Assembly: GCF_018224925.1 (NCBI RefSeq)
Contig: NZ_JAGTUF010000009.1
Coordinates: 62,001-126,000, forward strand
Direction: 5' to 3'
Origin: Magnetospirillum sulfuroxidans
Lineage (GTDB): Bacteria > Pseudomonadota > Alphaproteobacteria > Rhodospirillales > Magnetospirillaceae
Length of the DNA: 64,000 bases
Within the stretch, counting starts at the first letter, position 1. Each line of letters opens with the position of its first letter. The notes under the pieces are model-generated. The model saw only the letters and a program-made list of their open reading frames with translations. It was not told where the DNA came from and did no database searches. Positions 53,157-63,077 of the stretch are shown here, in pieces. The translations under genes and the position numbers were made by a program.

Positions 53157-53264
53157 ATGCGTCGTCGCCAAGCTATTGCCAAAGCCCAGCAACAGGTGGA
53201 TTTGCGCCCTCTGGCCGTGACCTTCCTGTTCGTCATCGCCGCCTTCATCCTGACATCGCTGTAA
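53157..53264 (+). CDS. 35-residue single-helix membrane protein
   Basis: ATG 53157 has AGGAG seven bases upstream, a strong site. The product starts MRRRQAIAKAQQQVDLRP and ends in a hydrophobic helix (LAVTFLFVIAAFILTSL), so it is a likely type II small inner-membrane protein with a basic cytoplasmic face. It lies 65 bp after the membrane-anchored ParA gene on the same strand and before metC. Too short for family recognition. Confidence 0.55.
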   Translation: MRRRQAIAKAQQQVDLRPLAVTFLFVIAAFILTSL

Positions 53265-53318
53265 GGGCCGACGGATGGACGGCGGTTTTCGCCTGACCTT
53301 GCCGCCCTTCCGGATGCC

Positions 53319-54488
53319 ATGAAAAAAGACAGCCTGATCGTTCACGCCGGCCGCCACCCCGAACAGCATTTCGGTGCGGTCAACCCCCCGGTCTATCACG
53401 CCTCGACCATCTTGCACCCATCGGTCGCCGCCATGGAATCCAGCGGCAAGAAGCCGTTCGAGGGCGTGCGCTATGGCCGCTTTGGCACGCCCACCACCCA
53501 TGCCTTCGAAGAAGCGCTGGCCGCGGTTGAAGGCGGCCATAAGACTGTCGCCACCTCGTCCGGTCTGGCGGCAATCACCGGGGCGTTGTTGGCTTATCTG
53601 AAAGCCGGCGACCACCTGTTGATGGTCGACACCACCTATTTCCCCACCCGCAAATTCTGCGATTCGGTCCTGACCGGATTGGGCATCGAAACCACCTATT
53701 ACGATCCGCTGATCGGCGCCGGCCTCAAGCAGTTGCTGCGCCCCAATACGCGGGTGGTGTTCACCGAATCCCCCGGCTCGCTGACCTTCGAGGTTCAAGA
53801 TATTCCGGCCATCGCCGCCATCGCTCACGCTCACGGCGCCGTGGTGATGATGGACAATACCTGGGGGGTGCTGAGCTTCCAGCCCTTCGCCCATGGCATC
53901 GATGTCTCCGTCCAGGCCTGCACCAAATACATCGTCGGCCATGCCGACGCCATGCTGGGGGCCATCACCCTGGCGGATGAGGATTCGTGGTTGAAGGTCA
54001 AATCCTCGGTCGCCGCCTTCGGCCATTCACCCGGCGCCGAGGAATTGTATCTGGGACTGCGCGGCCTGCGCACCCTGGCCGTGCGGCTGAAACGCCATGG
54101 TGAAACCGCGTTGACGCTGTGCCGCTGGCTGCACGCGCGGCCGGAAATCGAGCGCGTGCTTTATCCCGCCTTGCCCGACGATCCGGGCCATGCCCTCTGG
54201 AAACGTGATTTCACCGGCGCCTGCGGCCTGTTCGGAGTGATCTTGAAGCCGCACGCCAAGGCGGCGATCGAGGCCATGTTGGACGGCTATTCCCATTTCG
54301 GCCTGGGCTTTTCCTGGGGCGGGTTTGAAAGTCTGGTCATCCCCACCTATGGCCATTCCGTCATCCGCACCGCCAGTGCCTGGGACAATGCCGCCTGTAG
54401 CCTGCGTTACCATGCCGGGCTGGAAGATGCCGAGGACTTGATCCACGATCTGGAAGCCGGTTTCGCCCGTCTGAAAGCCGCATCCTGA
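53319..54488 (+). CDS. metC: Cystathionine beta-lyase
   Basis: A 389-residue PLP enzyme of the Cys/Met metabolism family. It cleaves cystathionine to homocysteine, pyruvate and ammonia. The PLP Lys203 sits in ACTKYIVGHADAM. Other family parts are YGRFGTPTTHAFEEALA, SSGLAAITGALLAYLKAGDHLL, FTESPGSLTFEVQDIPAIA and the late GFSWGGFESLVIP (typical of MetC rather than gamma-synthases). The ATG at 53319 is the best N-terminus (MKKDSLIVHAGRHPE). Two bases separate its stop from the next gene, so the metal-transport genes may be partly co-transcribed. Confidence 0.92.
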   Translation: MKKDSLIVHAGRHPEQHFGAVNPPVYHASTILHPSVAAMESSGKKPFEGVRYGRFGTPTTHAFEEALAAVEGGHKTVATSSGLAAITGALLAYLKAGDHLLMVDTTYFPTRKFCDSVLTGLGIETTYYDPLIGAGLKQLLRPNTRVVFTESPGSLTFEVQDIPAIAAIAHAHGAVVMMDNTWGVLSFQPFAHGIDVSVQACTKYIVGHADAMLGAITLADEDSWLKVKSSVAAFGHSPGAEELYLGLRGLRTLAVRLKRHGETALTLCRWLHARPEIERVLYPALPDDPGHALWKRDFTGACGLFGVILKPHAKAAIEAMLDGYSHFGLGFSWGGFESLVIPTYGHSVIRTASAWDNAACSLRYHAGLEDAEDLIHDLEAGFARLKAAS

Positions 54489-54490
54489 TC

Positions 54491-55072
54491 ATGCGGGCGG
54501 CGCTTTTCGCCCTGGCCTTGTTGCTGGTGCCCGTCGCCGCCCGCGCCCATCCCCACGTTCTGATCGATTCACATCTGGTTTTTTTGTTCGAGGCCGGAAA
54601 AATCGTCGGCCTGCAAATGGGCTGGAAATTCGATCCGGTCTATTCCGGCAGCCTGGTTCAAGATTTCGACGCCGACAAGAACGGCGCGTTATCGCCGACT
54701 GAAATCGCCAGCATCGAAAAAGACGCCTTTCAAGATACCCGTCAGTTCCAATATTTCACCTTCGCCGATATCGACGGCCACAAGGTGCAATGGCCGGTGG
54801 CCAGCGACTTCAAGGTCTTGGTGCACAAGGACGCGCTGCTCTACGCTTTTCGTCTGACCCTGCCGCACCCGGTGGATCCGCGACAGCAAAAGTTCAAGGT
54901 CTCCACCTACGAGGAAAGCTTCTACATCGATATCGACATCCCCAACGCGGCGGCGGTCAAACTGATTGGCGAAGGTTCGCAAGGCTGCCGGGCTGAAATC
55001 GGCGAAGACAAAAGCAATCCATTGCTGGGCGGCATCGCCTTTCCCAAAAAAGTGGATATCCGTTGCGACTGA
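54491..55072 (+). CDS. DUF1007 periplasmic protein, partner of metal transporter
   Basis: A 193-residue secreted protein. A Sec signal peptide (about 1-19, ending RA) exposes an N-terminal HPHVLID on the mature protein, a possible metal-binding start. The middle part has an EF-hand-like DADKNGALSPTEIASIE. The C-terminal domain has a strand-rich pattern (ESFYIDIDIP) with two Cys. DUF1007 proteins are typically encoded next to NicO/RcnA-type transporters, as here. It probably delivers or buffers a metal (Zn, Ni or Co) in the periplasm; the metal is not proven. Confidence 0.85.
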   Translation: MRAALFALALLLVPVAARAHPHVLIDSHLVFLFEAGKIVGLQMGWKFDPVYSGSLVQDFDADKNGALSPTEIASIEKDAFQDTRQFQYFTFADIDGHKVQWPVASDFKVLVHKDALLYAFRLTLPHPVDPRQQKFKVSTYEESFYIDIDIPNAAAVKLIGEGSQGCRAEIGEDKSNPLLGGIAFPKKVDIRCD

Positions 55073-55095
55073 GCCTGTCGGCCTGTATGGATAGC

Positions 55096-55108
55096 GTTAT
55101 AGTATAAC
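55096..55108. promoter_or_regulatory. Zur-type palindrome
   Basis: GTTATAGTATAAC is a perfect palindrome around a central G and matches the core of the known proteobacterial Zur operator (GTTATANTATAAC) at every defined position. It lies 29 bases before the ATG of the NicO transporter gene, in the 65-bp gap after DUF1007. Zinc-dependent repression of the transporter is inferred. Confidence 0.65.
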
Positions 55109-55137
55109 ACTCGCTTTTGCCGAGACGAAAGGCGACC

Positions 55138-56013
55138 ATGAGCCTGATCCCCCCGCCCGCCCCCACCGGTTTCGAGCTGCCAGAGCCTTTACGGTCGCTG
55201 GCCGAATGGGCCTTTACCCTGCAACGGGGCTTGAACGGCGAGATGCGCCAGCAACTGGCGCTGATGGCCGATGGGGTGGCGTGGCGTCCCGTGCTGACCA
55301 TCCTCCTCGCCGCTTTTCTCTATGGCATCTTTCACGCCATCGGCCCCGGTCACGGCAAGGTAGTGATCGGTTCGTGGTTCGCCACCCACCGCGCCCGCGT
55401 CGTCCACGGCCTTGCCGCCTGCGGTCTGTCCGCCGCGATCCAGGGGATTTCGGCGGTGGCCGTCGTGCTGTTGCTGGCCGGCGTTTTGTCGCTGGCCCCG
55501 CGCGACGTCATGGCCCAGGCGGCATGGCTGGAAGCGGGGTCCTATGCCTTGATCACCGTCATGGGCGCATGGATGCTGGTTCAAGCCCTGCGTGGCCGCC
55601 ATGCCTGCGGCCATGATCATTCCGACCATTCCCCCTGCGATCACCCTCTTCACCATCATCATCACCACGACGACGCGGGCGAGCGCCGCACCTTGTGGGC
55701 GATGGCGGCGGCGGTGGGCTTCCGCCCCTGTTCCGGCGCCATCTTGGTGCTGCTGTTCACCCTGGCCAACGGCTTGTTATGGGTGGGCATCGCCGCCACC
55801 ATGGCCATGGCCTTGGGCGTCGCCCTCACCGTTTCGGGGATCGGTCTGTCGGCCTTGGGGCTCAATCGCTTGCTGGAAAGCCGGTTCGGCGACTCGGCCG
55901 TCGGCGGGTGGCTGCGGCGGGCCTTAGCCGTGGCCGGTGCCGGAGCGATCCTGCTTTTGGGCTTGGTTTTGCTTCTCGGGGTAATCCAGCACGGCCCCGC
56001 CCTCACCGGCTGA
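55138..56013 (+). CDS. NicO/RcnA-family metal transporter with His-rich loop
   Basis: A 291-residue inner-membrane protein with about six helices. The first conserved helix has GIFHAIGPGHGKVVIGSWF (an HX4-type metal motif), and the late one has GFRPCSGAILVLLFTLANGL. A His/Asp-rich cytoplasmic loop (about 152-184) contains CGHDHSDHSPCDH and six consecutive His, which probably bind metal ions. The family moves Ni2+ or Co2+. The Zur-type palindrome just upstream suggests zinc relevance. The start at 55138 is chosen over an earlier in-frame codon for family length. The 3' end overlaps the convergent membrane-protein gene by 90 bp. Confidence 0.85.
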   Translation: MSLIPPPAPTGFELPEPLRSLAEWAFTLQRGLNGEMRQQLALMADGVAWRPVLTILLAAFLYGIFHAIGPGHGKVVIGSWFATHRARVVHGLAACGLSAAIQGISAVAVVLLLAGVLSLAPRDVMAQAAWLEAGSYALITVMGAWMLVQALRGRHACGHDHSDHSPCDHPLHHHHHHDDAGERRTLWAMAAAVGFRPCSGAILVLLFTLANGLLWVGIAATMAMALGVALTVSGIGLSALGLNRLLESRFGDSAVGGWLRRALAVAGAGAILLLGLVLLLGVIQHGPALTG

Positions 56014-57381
56014 AGCCACGGGGCGTTTGACGGTGAAACGCTGATCCAGCCGGATGGCGGCGATGGACACCGCGAACAAAGCCAGCCAGACGATCCGGCT
56101 TTGATAGCGGTCATGCGGGTTGGACAGCGCCCCGCAGACAAAGGCATTGCCCAAAAAGGCGAAAATCACCACCAACAACAGCCCGGTGCTGATGCGGTCG
56201 CGCCGTTTCCACGCCACCGCCAGCATGACCAACGCCGCCAGTTGCGCCGCTTGGCCGATGGGCACGTGAATTTGGTTCAGCAACTCGAAATCAATGCCGC
56301 CATGGCGTTGCTGCTTGGCATAGCGAAAGGCGCGGAAATCCTCGGGATAACGCCGCAACTGGGTCTTAACGAAATGCCAGCTCATCGGCACCAGATCCTC
56401 GCCGGTGCCGATCAGATCCAATTGGGTCAAGGTGTTATGGGCCATGGCCTTGGCCACGTCGGCGGGAAAAGTGACGATGGCGCCCTTGACGATGGTCGCC
56501 GCCTCGGCTTGCATGCCGTCCCAGCCGCCCAATTGCTGAAACACCGACGGCCCCCACAGGAAGTCATCGGCGGTTTGCGGCAAGGCGTCCTTATACTCGC
56601 ACAGTTTCAGATCGGCCCCTTGCGGACAGACCTCGTCCAGATATTTTTGCGCCAGCCCGTCTTGAACGAACAAGGCCAGTTGCAGCACTTGGCCCGAGGC
56701 GCTGAAATAAGCCTTGCCGGTGGCGAGCCAATGGACCATGGGCACGATGGCGATGCCGAGAAAAACCGCCGGCAGCACCAATCGCAGACGCGGACGCGGC
56801 ATGCGCAGGCTGAACCGAGAGGTCAACCACATGGCCGCCAGCACCAACACCAGCCCGCAGGCCACCGCCACATGGGTCATGTGGACGCACATGGCAAGGC
56901 CAACCACCGGGATCAGCAGCAACCGCCGCCACAACGGCAACGCCGTGCCAAAAGCCAGCACGGCGATCCCCAAGATGGTCAGGCCGGCGAACATGTCAGC
57001 CATCACCTGAGCGACAACCCAGGGCAGACCGGTGGCCAGCGACAGCAACACCCCCATGCCCAGATAGACATGGGGCCGATAGCGGGCGATCCACGCCCAC
57101 ACCGCTTCGTGCAGCATCCAGGCCATCAACGCCGCCTGGAACAGCGGAATCACCCACAAGGTGTCAAACGGCCGGGCCAGCGCGGTCACCAGCCCGTAGG
57201 TCATGATGCGGAAGATGATCGGCTGCCAGGAAAACGCCATCTCGACGTAATCCTCGCTGTCGTAATAGACCAGCGGATATCCGTTCCAGATGGCCGGCCC
57301 CAGCAACAGCAAGGCGACCAGGGCAACGGAGAGAAACCGCCAGCCCCGCCAATGCAGGAATTGGGATGACGCCGCCGTCAC
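55924..57381 (-). CDS. Polytopic membrane protein of unknown function
   Basis: A 485-residue protein with about ten to eleven hydrophobic helices. It has a large periplasmic loop (about residues 215-330) bearing conserved-looking Cys ([15 protein letters not shown]) and aromatic residues. The topology resembles GT-C glycosyltransferases or polysaccharide polymerases, but no motif was recognised. The start is GTG 57381, whose bases overlap the cysS stop as GTGA. The last 25 residues (Gln/Lys-rich, [21 protein letters not shown]) are encoded antisense to the end of the NicO transporter and may be unimportant. Confidence 0.7.
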   Translation of the reverse strand: MTAASSQFLHWRGWRFLSVALVALLLLGPAIWNGYPLVYYDSEDYVEMAFSWQPIIFRIMTYGLVTALARPFDTLWVIPLFQAALMAWMLHEAVWAWIARYRPHVYLGMGVLLSLATGLPWVVAQVMADMFAGLTILGIAVLAFGTALPLWRRLLLIPVVGLAMCVHMTHVAVACGLVLVLAAMWLTSRFSLRMPRPRLRLVLPAVFLGIAIVPMVHWLATGKAYFSASGQVLQLALFVQDGLAQKYLDEVCPQGADLKLCEYKDALPQTADDFLWGPSVFQQLGGWDGMQAEAATIVKGAIVTFPADVAKAMAHNTLTQLDLIGTGEDLVPMSWHFVKTQLRRYPEDFRAFRYAKQQRHGGIDFELLNQIHVPIGQAAQLAALVMLAVAWKRRDRISTGLLLVVIFAFLGNAFVCGALSNPHDRYQSRIVWLALFAVSIAAIRLDQRFTVKRPVASAGEGGAVLDYPEKQNQAQKQDRSGTGHG

Positions 57382-58757
57382 GCCCGCTTCCAAGTGGTGC
57401 CTTGCGGGCCATCTTCCAAGACGATGCCGTTCTCGGCCAGTTGCTGGCGGATACGGTCGGCCTCGGCAAAGTTCTTGGACTTGCGCGCCTGTAGGCGGGC
57501 ATCGATCAAGGCGGCGATCTCGGCCTCGTCCAGACCTGCGGCGGCGCCGTCGGCTTGCCACTTGAACCATTCTCGCGGGTCTTGCAGCAACACCCCCAGG
57601 GCCTGACCGGCCGCCAGCAGGGCATTGCGGGCGGCGGCCTTGGCGGCGTCATCCTCGGCCTTGTTCAAAGCCCCCAGCAATTCATGCAGATGGGCGATGG
57701 CCAGCGGGGTATTGAGGTCGTCTTCCAGCGCCGCCTGCACCGCCGCCGGAATGTCCACCGCCTGCACCGCGACATCGGCACTATTGCGCAAGGCGGTGTA
57801 CAGCCGGTCCAAGGTGGCGCGGGCCTGCTTCAACCCCTCTGCCGTCCAATCGAACGGCTGATGGTAATGGGTGGACAGCATGCACAGGCGGATAGCCTCA
57901 CCCGGGGCATTCTCCAGCAATTCACGCACGGTGAAGAAATTGCCCAAGGATTTGGACATTTTCTCGCCTTCGACCATCAGATAGCCGTTATGCAGCCATG
58001 TGCGGGCGAAAGGGGCGCCGTTGGCGCATTGGCTTTGGGCGATTTCGTTCTCGTGATGGGGGAAGACCAGATCCTGGCCGCCGCCATGGATGTCGAAGGT
58101 CTGGCCCAGATATTCGCCGGCCATGGCGCTGCATTCGATATGCCAGCCCGGACGGCCCCGGCCCCAGGGCGAATCCCAGCCGGGCAAATCGGGAGAAGAC
58201 GGCTTCCACAGCACGAAATCACCCGGATTTTTTTTATAGGGGGCAATTTCGACACGGGCGCCGGCGATCATCTCGTCCATGGAGCGGCGCGACAACTGGC
58301 CGTAATCGGCCATGCTGCCGACCTCGAACAGCACATGGCCCTCGGCCGCGTAAGCGTGTCCCTTGGCCACCAGGACCTCGATCATGGCGATCATCTGGGC
58401 GATGTGGGCGGTGGCGCGCGGCTCGATGGTCGGCGGCAGCGCGTTCAGCGCGGCGATATCGTCATGAAACATCTGGGTGGTCCGCGCGGTGATCACCGCG
58501 ATCGGCTCGCCCGAATCCTTGGCCCGTTGATTGATCTTGTCGTCCACGTCGGTGATGTTGCGGACATAGGTCACCTGCGGATACAGCCGCGACAGCAGCC
58601 GGTACAGCACGTCGAAAACGATGACCGGACGGGCATTGCCGATATGGGCGCGATCATAGACGGTGGGGCCGCACACATACATGCCGACATGATCGGGACG
58701 CAGCGGCGTGAACGCCTCTTTTTTACGGGTCAGGGTGTTGTACAGAACCAGGGCCAC
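57378..58757 (-). CDS. cysS: Cysteinyl-tRNA synthetase
   Basis: A 459-residue class I synthetase that charges tRNA-Cys. The start [16 protein letters not shown] is typical. The zinc/substrate Cys lies in YVCGPTVYD; the HIGH motif is AHIGNARP; the second zinc Cys is in WHIECSAM, followed by [20 protein letters not shown]; and the KMSKS motif is [10 protein letters not shown]. Essential gene, full length. It lies in a run with gltX and nadE on the minus strand and is coupled to the downstream membrane-protein gene by overlap. Confidence 0.97.
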   Translation of the reverse strand: MALVLYNTLTRKKEAFTPLRPDHVGMYVCGPTVYDRAHIGNARPVIVFDVLYRLLSRLYPQVTYVRNITDVDDKINQRAKDSGEPIAVITARTTQMFHDDIAALNALPPTIEPRATAHIAQMIAMIEVLVAKGHAYAAEGHVLFEVGSMADYGQLSRRSMDEMIAGARVEIAPYKKNPGDFVLWKPSSPDLPGWDSPWGRGRPGWHIECSAMAGEYLGQTFDIHGGGQDLVFPHHENEIAQSQCANGAPFARTWLHNGYLMVEGEKMSKSLGNFFTVRELLENAPGEAIRLCMLSTHYHQPFDWTAEGLKQARATLDRLYTALRNSADVAVQAVDIPAAVQAALEDDLNTPLAIAHLHELLGALNKAEDDAAKAAARNALLAAGQALGVLLQDPREWFKWQADGAAAGLDEAEIAALIDARLQARKSKNFAEADRIRQQLAENGIVLEDGPQGTTWKRA

Positions 58758-58770
58758 GGCGACCTCTCCC

Positions 58771-60111
58771 TTACGCGATTTGCCCGGACAGGCGCGCCGA
58801 CGCCTTGTCCCGGCCGATCAGCGGCAACAGCAATTTCAGCTCGGGGCCGTTTTCGCGCCCGGTCAGCGCCAGCCGCAACGGGTGGAACAATTCGCGCCCC
58901 TTGCGGCCGCTCGCCTGCTTGACGGCATTGGTCCACGCCCCCCAGGTGGCGTGATCCCAGGGGCCTTCGGGCAGCACCGCCGCCGCTTGGGCCAAGAAAG
59001 CCCCGTCCTCGACGACGGGCGTAATCGGGCCGGCGACCACCGGCCACCACTGGGCGGCATCGCCGATACCGGCCAGATTGGCCTTGACCGCGTCCCAAAA
59101 CGCTTCGTCCGCCTGTTCCAATCCCAAGGCCGCCAGACGCGGAGCCACTTGAGAAAAAGGCAAGGTGTGCAACAGCTTGGCGTTCAGGTGCGCCAACTCG
59201 TTGGGATCGAATTTAGGGGTGGCGCGGCTGAAATGGCCGATATCGAATTCGTCCACCAATTGGTCCAAGCTCGACCGAATTTCGATGGCGTCCGAGGTCC
59301 CCAGCTTGGCCAGCAGCGAATTAACCGCCATCGCCTCGATCCCCTGCTCGCGCAGATCGGCCAACGAGCGCGAGCCTAAACGCTTGGACAAGCCGGCCCC
59401 CGAAATATCGGTCAACAACGGCAGATGGGCGAAGGCGGGCGGCACCGCCCCCAGCGCTTGGAACAACTGGATTTGCGGGGCCGAATTGGTGACGTGATCT
59501 TCGCCACGGATGATGTGGCTGACCTCGAACTCGATGTCATCGACAACGCTGGGCAAGGTGTACAGGTAGGTCCCGTCGCCGCGGATCAGCACCGGATCGG
59601 ACAGCGAGGTGCAATTGACATGGCTGTCGCCGCGGGTCAAATCGTCCCAGCGAACATCCTTGTGCTCGAGCTTGAAGCGCCAATGGGGTTGGCGGCCCTC
59701 GGCTTCGTACTTGGCGCGATCGGCGGCCGACACATGCAGGCCGGAACGGTCATAGACCGGCGGCAGGCCACGGGCCAGCTGGCGCTTGCGTTTGAAATCC
59801 AGCTCGTCCGGCGTTTCCCAGCACGCATACAATCGGCCGTCGGCCTTGAGCTTGTCGGCGGCGGCGGCGTATTGATCCAGCCGCTTGGATTGCCAGGCTT
59901 TCTTGTCCCAGACAAGGCCCAGCCACGACAGATCGGCGCCGATGGCCTCGGCGAATTCCTCGGTCGAGCGGGCTTGGTCGGTGTCGTCATAGCGCAGCAT
60001 GAAATAGCCGCCATGCGCCTTGGCGAACAGCCAGTTGATCAAGGCGACGCGGGCGTTGCCCACGTGCAAAAGCCCGGTGGGAGAAGGGGCGAAGCGGACG
60101 ATGACTGTCAT
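58771..60111 (-). CDS. gltX: Glutamyl-tRNA synthetase
   Basis: A 446-residue class I synthetase. The HIGH motif is [16 protein letters not shown], the KMSKS-type motif is GLSKRLGS, and the tRNA-facing region is [15 protein letters not shown]. The N-terminal Rossmann segment and the [24 protein letters not shown] region are full length. Many alphaproteobacteria carry two GltX proteins, one charging mainly tRNA-Gln for the amidotransferase route. Which copy this is cannot be told, since the second is not in the window. The ATG overlaps the nadE stop as ATGA. Confidence 0.95.
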   Translation of the reverse strand: MTVIVRFAPSPTGLLHVGNARVALINWLFAKAHGGYFMLRYDDTDQARSTEEFAEAIGADLSWLGLVWDKKAWQSKRLDQYAAAADKLKADGRLYACWETPDELDFKRKRQLARGLPPVYDRSGLHVSAADRAKYEAEGRQPHWRFKLEHKDVRWDDLTRGDSHVNCTSLSDPVLIRGDGTYLYTLPSVVDDIEFEVSHIIRGEDHVTNSAPQIQLFQALGAVPPAFAHLPLLTDISGAGLSKRLGSRSLADLREQGIEAMAVNSLLAKLGTSDAIEIRSSLDQLVDEFDIGHFSRATPKFDPNELAHLNAKLLHTLPFSQVAPRLAALGLEQADEAFWDAVKANLAGIGDAAQWWPVVAGPITPVVEDGAFLAQAAAVLPEGPWDHATWGAWTNAVKQASGRKGRELFHPLRLALTGRENGPELKLLLPLIGRDKASARLSGQIA

Positions 60112-61766
60112 ATGGTTTTGGTGAACCCGTTGGTGATGGGATAACGTCGATCCTTGCCGAACGACCGGCCGGTGATCTTGACGCCGGGGGGCGCCTGACG
60201 ACGCTTATACTCCGCCCGGTCCAGCATGCGCCAGACCCTGCGTACCATCGCTTCGTCATAGCCTTTGCCGACGATGGTCTCGACGCTGTTTTCGTCCTCG
60301 ATCAGGCACGACAAAATGCCATCCAGGACATCATAGGGCGGCAAGGTATCCTGGTCTTTCTGGTCCGGCTTCAACTCGGCCGAGGGCGGTTTGGTGATGA
60401 CCCGTTCCGGCATCACCGGACCGTTCGGACCCAACGCGCCGGCCGGCACATGGCCGTTACGCCAGCGGCAAACGGCGAAGACGGCGGTCTTATAGACATC
60501 CTTCAACACCGCATAGCCGCCGCACATGTCACCGTACAAAGTGGCATAGCCGGTGCTCATCTCGCTTTTGTTGCCGGTCGACAGCACCATGGGACCGAAT
60601 TTATTGGACAACGCCATCAAGGTCACGCCGCGTGCCCGCGATTGCAGGTTTTCCTCGGTGATGTCGGCATTGGTGCCGGCGAAATGCGGCGCCAGCATTT
60701 GGTCAAAAGCGGCCATGGCCGGACCGATATTGATGGTGTCGAGGCGGCAGCCCAGCATTCGGGCGACGCCTTCGGCATCGTCCAGACTTTCCTGACTGGT
60801 GTAAGGCGACGGCATCATCACGCACCACACCTTGTCCGCGCCCAAGGCATCAGCCGCCACCGCCGCCGCCAGGGCCGAATCGATGCCGCCCGACAGCCCC
60901 AGCACGACGCCGGGGAAACCGTTTTTGCCGACATAATCGCGCAGGCCCATGACCATGGCCTGATACAGATCCTCGTCCCGTTCGGGCACCGGGGCGATGG
61001 GGCCGCTGGCCGTCCACGTGCCGTTTTCCTTGCGCCACTGGGTGGTGACCACCTGCTCGGACCACGCCGGCAGACGGATCAGCACCTCGCCCTTGCCATC
61101 TAAGGCAAAGGACGCGCCGTCGAACACCAATTCATCCTGGCCACCCAACTGATTGACATAAATCAGCGGCAGGCCGGTTTCGGCCACGCGGGAACGCGCC
61201 CGATCCAGACGCACGCCGACCTTGTCCATCTCGAACGGCGAGCCATTGGGCACCACCAGGATTTCGGCGCCGCATTCGGCCAGGGTCTCGGCCACATCGG
61301 CGTACCACATATCCTCGCACACCAGCACGCCCAAGCGCGTGCCACGGAACTGGATGGGGCCGGGCACCGGGCCGGGGGCGAAGACGCGGGCTTCATCGAA
61401 CACGCCGTAATTGGGCAAGTGATGCTTCAACCGGCTGGCGGCGACGCGACCATGGTCGAGCAAAAGCGCGGCGTTGTGCACCCGTCCCGCCACCCGCCAC
61501 GGCGCCCCCACCAGCAAAGCCGGACCATTGTCGGCTGTATCGGCGGCCAAGTCCTCCACCGCTTGTTCGACCGCGTCAAGAAAGGCCGCCTTAAGCACCA
61601 GATCCTCGGGCGGGTAGCCCGAAACCACCAATTCGGGAAACACCACCAATTGGGCGCCGTCCTCGGCCGCCCGAGCGCGGGCGGCGCGAATACGGGCGAC
61701 GTTGCCGACGATGTCGCCAACCACCGGATTGATCTGGGCAAAAGCAATGGACAAGGAATCTGACAT
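60108..61766 (-). CDS. nadE: Glutamine-dependent NAD+ synthetase
   Basis: A 552-residue two-domain enzyme making NAD+ from deamido-NAD+ with glutamine as N donor. The N-terminal nitrilase-type amidase domain (about 1-260) has the Glu/Lys/Cys triad in [28 protein letters not shown] and LVCEDMW. The C-terminal synthetase domain has the PPi loop [11 protein letters not shown] and [19 protein letters not shown]. The start at 61766 ([14 protein letters not shown]) is the natural N-terminus; an upstream in-frame Met adds eight residues. It is first in the nadE-gltX-cysS run. Confidence 0.96.
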   Translation of the reverse strand: MSDSLSIAFAQINPVVGDIVGNVARIRAARARAAEDGAQLVVFPELVVSGYPPEDLVLKAAFLDAVEQAVEDLAADTADNGPALLVGAPWRVAGRVHNAALLLDHGRVAASRLKHHLPNYGVFDEARVFAPGPVPGPIQFRGTRLGVLVCEDMWYADVAETLAECGAEILVVPNGSPFEMDKVGVRLDRARSRVAETGLPLIYVNQLGGQDELVFDGASFALDGKGEVLIRLPAWSEQVVTTQWRKENGTWTASGPIAPVPERDEDLYQAMVMGLRDYVGKNGFPGVVLGLSGGIDSALAAAVAADALGADKVWCVMMPSPYTSQESLDDAEGVARMLGCRLDTINIGPAMAAFDQMLAPHFAGTNADITEENLQSRARGVTLMALSNKFGPMVLSTGNKSEMSTGYATLYGDMCGGYAVLKDVYKTAVFAVCRWRNGHVPAGALGPNGPVMPERVITKPPSAELKPDQKDQDTLPPYDVLDGILSCLIEDENSVETIVGKGYDEAMVRRVWRMLDRAEYKRRQAPPGVKITGRSFGKDRRYPITNGFTKTI

Positions 61767-61861
61767 CGAAGGCGCACCCGTGAAAAACATGGGCCGAGCC
61801 TATGGTCCGGTGCCCGCACTGTCAATTCCTGCTAATCTTCATGGGCATCGGGAGAAAGGGC

Positions 61862-62638
61862 ATGAGCAGCAGTAACGCCCCCGCCGGCCCCAAGGCCTGC
61901 GAAGCTATCGCCAACACCATGATCGGCCACTTCACCACCCGCCTGGAGGTCGAGGCCGCCAAGCGCGGGGCGCTGACCGCCGACGACATCCGCCACTTGG
62001 CCGAAGCCGTCATGACCGCCGAGTTCGGTCGCTTCCAATCCACCTATCGCCGGTCATACGACACCTGTTCGGCCACGCGTGAGGCCAAGCAATGGGAAAG
62101 CACGCGCAAACGCCCGTTCGACCGCGTGCTGATGAAGGCCTTCGCTCACCTGTTTCCGCCACGCCAGGGCGGTGACGGCGGCCAGGGATTGTTGTCGCGA
62201 CGGGTCATTCCCGGCTTCAACATGGCCATCGACAAGATGATCGGCCCCGCCCTTTACGAACAATGCCAAAGCAAATCCCAGGCGATCCTTGATCGCCACC
62301 GCACTGGATCGGGCCATGATTGGCAAGCCATCCACGCCGACCCGCAAACCCATGCGCTGACCACCGACGTGCTGATGGTCGTCGCCCATTACTTCGGCAA
62401 TTTTGAACGGCGGCGCGAATGGCTGCTGGCCGTGGTCAACTCACATCTGGGCAAAAGCGCCGACGGCGCCGACGGCCATTGGCAACTGACCGAACACGGT
62501 TTCGCCGAATTGATGCGCGCCCTGTTCGCCGATCTGCGCGCCACCCTGATCAGCGCCCCCGCCCCCTTGCGCCATCGTTATGGCGACCATTCCGTCGATA
62601 CGGTCGAGGTTTTCCTGCGTCGGCTGGACCGGGCATAA
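61862..62638 (+). CDS. Hypothetical cytoplasmic protein (258 aa)
   Basis: The start at 61862 (MSSSNAPAGPKACEAI) has GGGAG about eight bases upstream; the longer frame to 61802 includes an unlikely hydrophobic leader. The protein is helical and charged, with no membrane segment or signal. Notable stretches are EFGRFQSTYRRSYDTC, RKRPFDRVLMKAFAHLFPP and LSRRVIPGFNMAIDKMIGP. It lies divergent from nadE and upstream of a merR gene with its own promoter. I recognise no family; a conserved lineage-specific protein is the best description. Confidence 0.7.
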   Translation: MSSSNAPAGPKACEAIANTMIGHFTTRLEVEAAKRGALTADDIRHLAEAVMTAEFGRFQSTYRRSYDTCSATREAKQWESTRKRPFDRVLMKAFAHLFPPRQGGDGGQGLLSRRVIPGFNMAIDKMIGPALYEQCQSKSQAILDRHRTGSGHDWQAIHADPQTHALTTDVLMVVAHYFGNFERRREWLLAVVNSHLGKSADGADGHWQLTEHGFAELMRALFADLRATLISAPAPLRHRYGDHSVDTVEVFLRRLDRA

Positions 62639-62644
62639 ACGCCC

Positions 62645-62675
62645 TTGACTTCGAGTGCGCTCGAAGTCCTAGCCT
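62645..62675 (+). promoter_or_regulatory. MerR-type promoter with operator dyad in a 19-bp spacer
   Basis: The -35 is TTGACT (62645-62650) and the -10 is TAGCCT (62670-62675), with a spacer of 19 bases. Overlapping the -35 and spacer is a perfect dyad, GACTTCGAG-TGCG-CTCGAAGTC (62647-62668). A long spacer with a dyad between the boxes is the hallmark of MerR-family control. The merR gene begins 31 bases after the -10. Confidence 0.8.
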
Positions 62676-62705
62676 GGGCCGTGTTGAAACCAGCGGACGG
62701 GACCG

Positions 62706-63077
62706 ATGAAGATTGGCGAACTGGCGAAGCGGTGCGGATTATCGGTCCACACCATCCGTTACTACGAGCGGATCGGCCTGCTGCCGATGGCGGATCGCGA
62801 CCAATCCAGCCATCGCGATTACGACGACGCCATCCTGACCTGGATCGGGTTCCTGACCCGACTGAAAACCACCGGAATGCCGATTCGCGACATGCTGCGC
62901 TATGCCCGGCTGCGTCAACAGGGCAGCGAAACCGCGGGCGAACGCCGTCAATTGCTGGAACACCATCGTCAGCAGGTCCGCGCCCATGTGGCCGGCTTAC
63001 AGGAATCCCTGCTGGTTCTCGACGCCAAGATCGCCGGCTATGCCGCGCCACAACTTAAGGGCCAAAACCATGAGTGA
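62706..63077 (+). CDS. MerR-family transcriptional regulator
   Basis: A 123-residue regulator. The wHTH (MKIGELAKRCGLSVHTIRYYERIGLL) is canonical, followed by the second wing and a long dimerisation helix (GERRQLLEHHRQQVRAHVAGLQESLLVLD). No metal-binding Cys motif is seen in the C-terminus, so it belongs with the organic-effector or YfmP/AdhR-type group. It is autoregulated through the dyad promoter at 62645-62675. The stop overlaps the CMD-family gene by eight bases. Confidence 0.93.
   Translation: MKIGELAKRCGLSVHTIRYYERIGLLPMADRDQSSHRDYDDAILTWIGFLTRLKTTGMPIRDMLRYARLRQQGSETAGERRQLLEHHRQQVRAHVAGLQESLLVLDAKIAGYAAPQLKGQNHE

Noticed and set aside
55640-55690. CAT/CAC triplet run as a slippage-prone microsatellite
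   Set aside because: The run is short and interrupted; it is explained by the His-rich metal-binding loop of the transporter.
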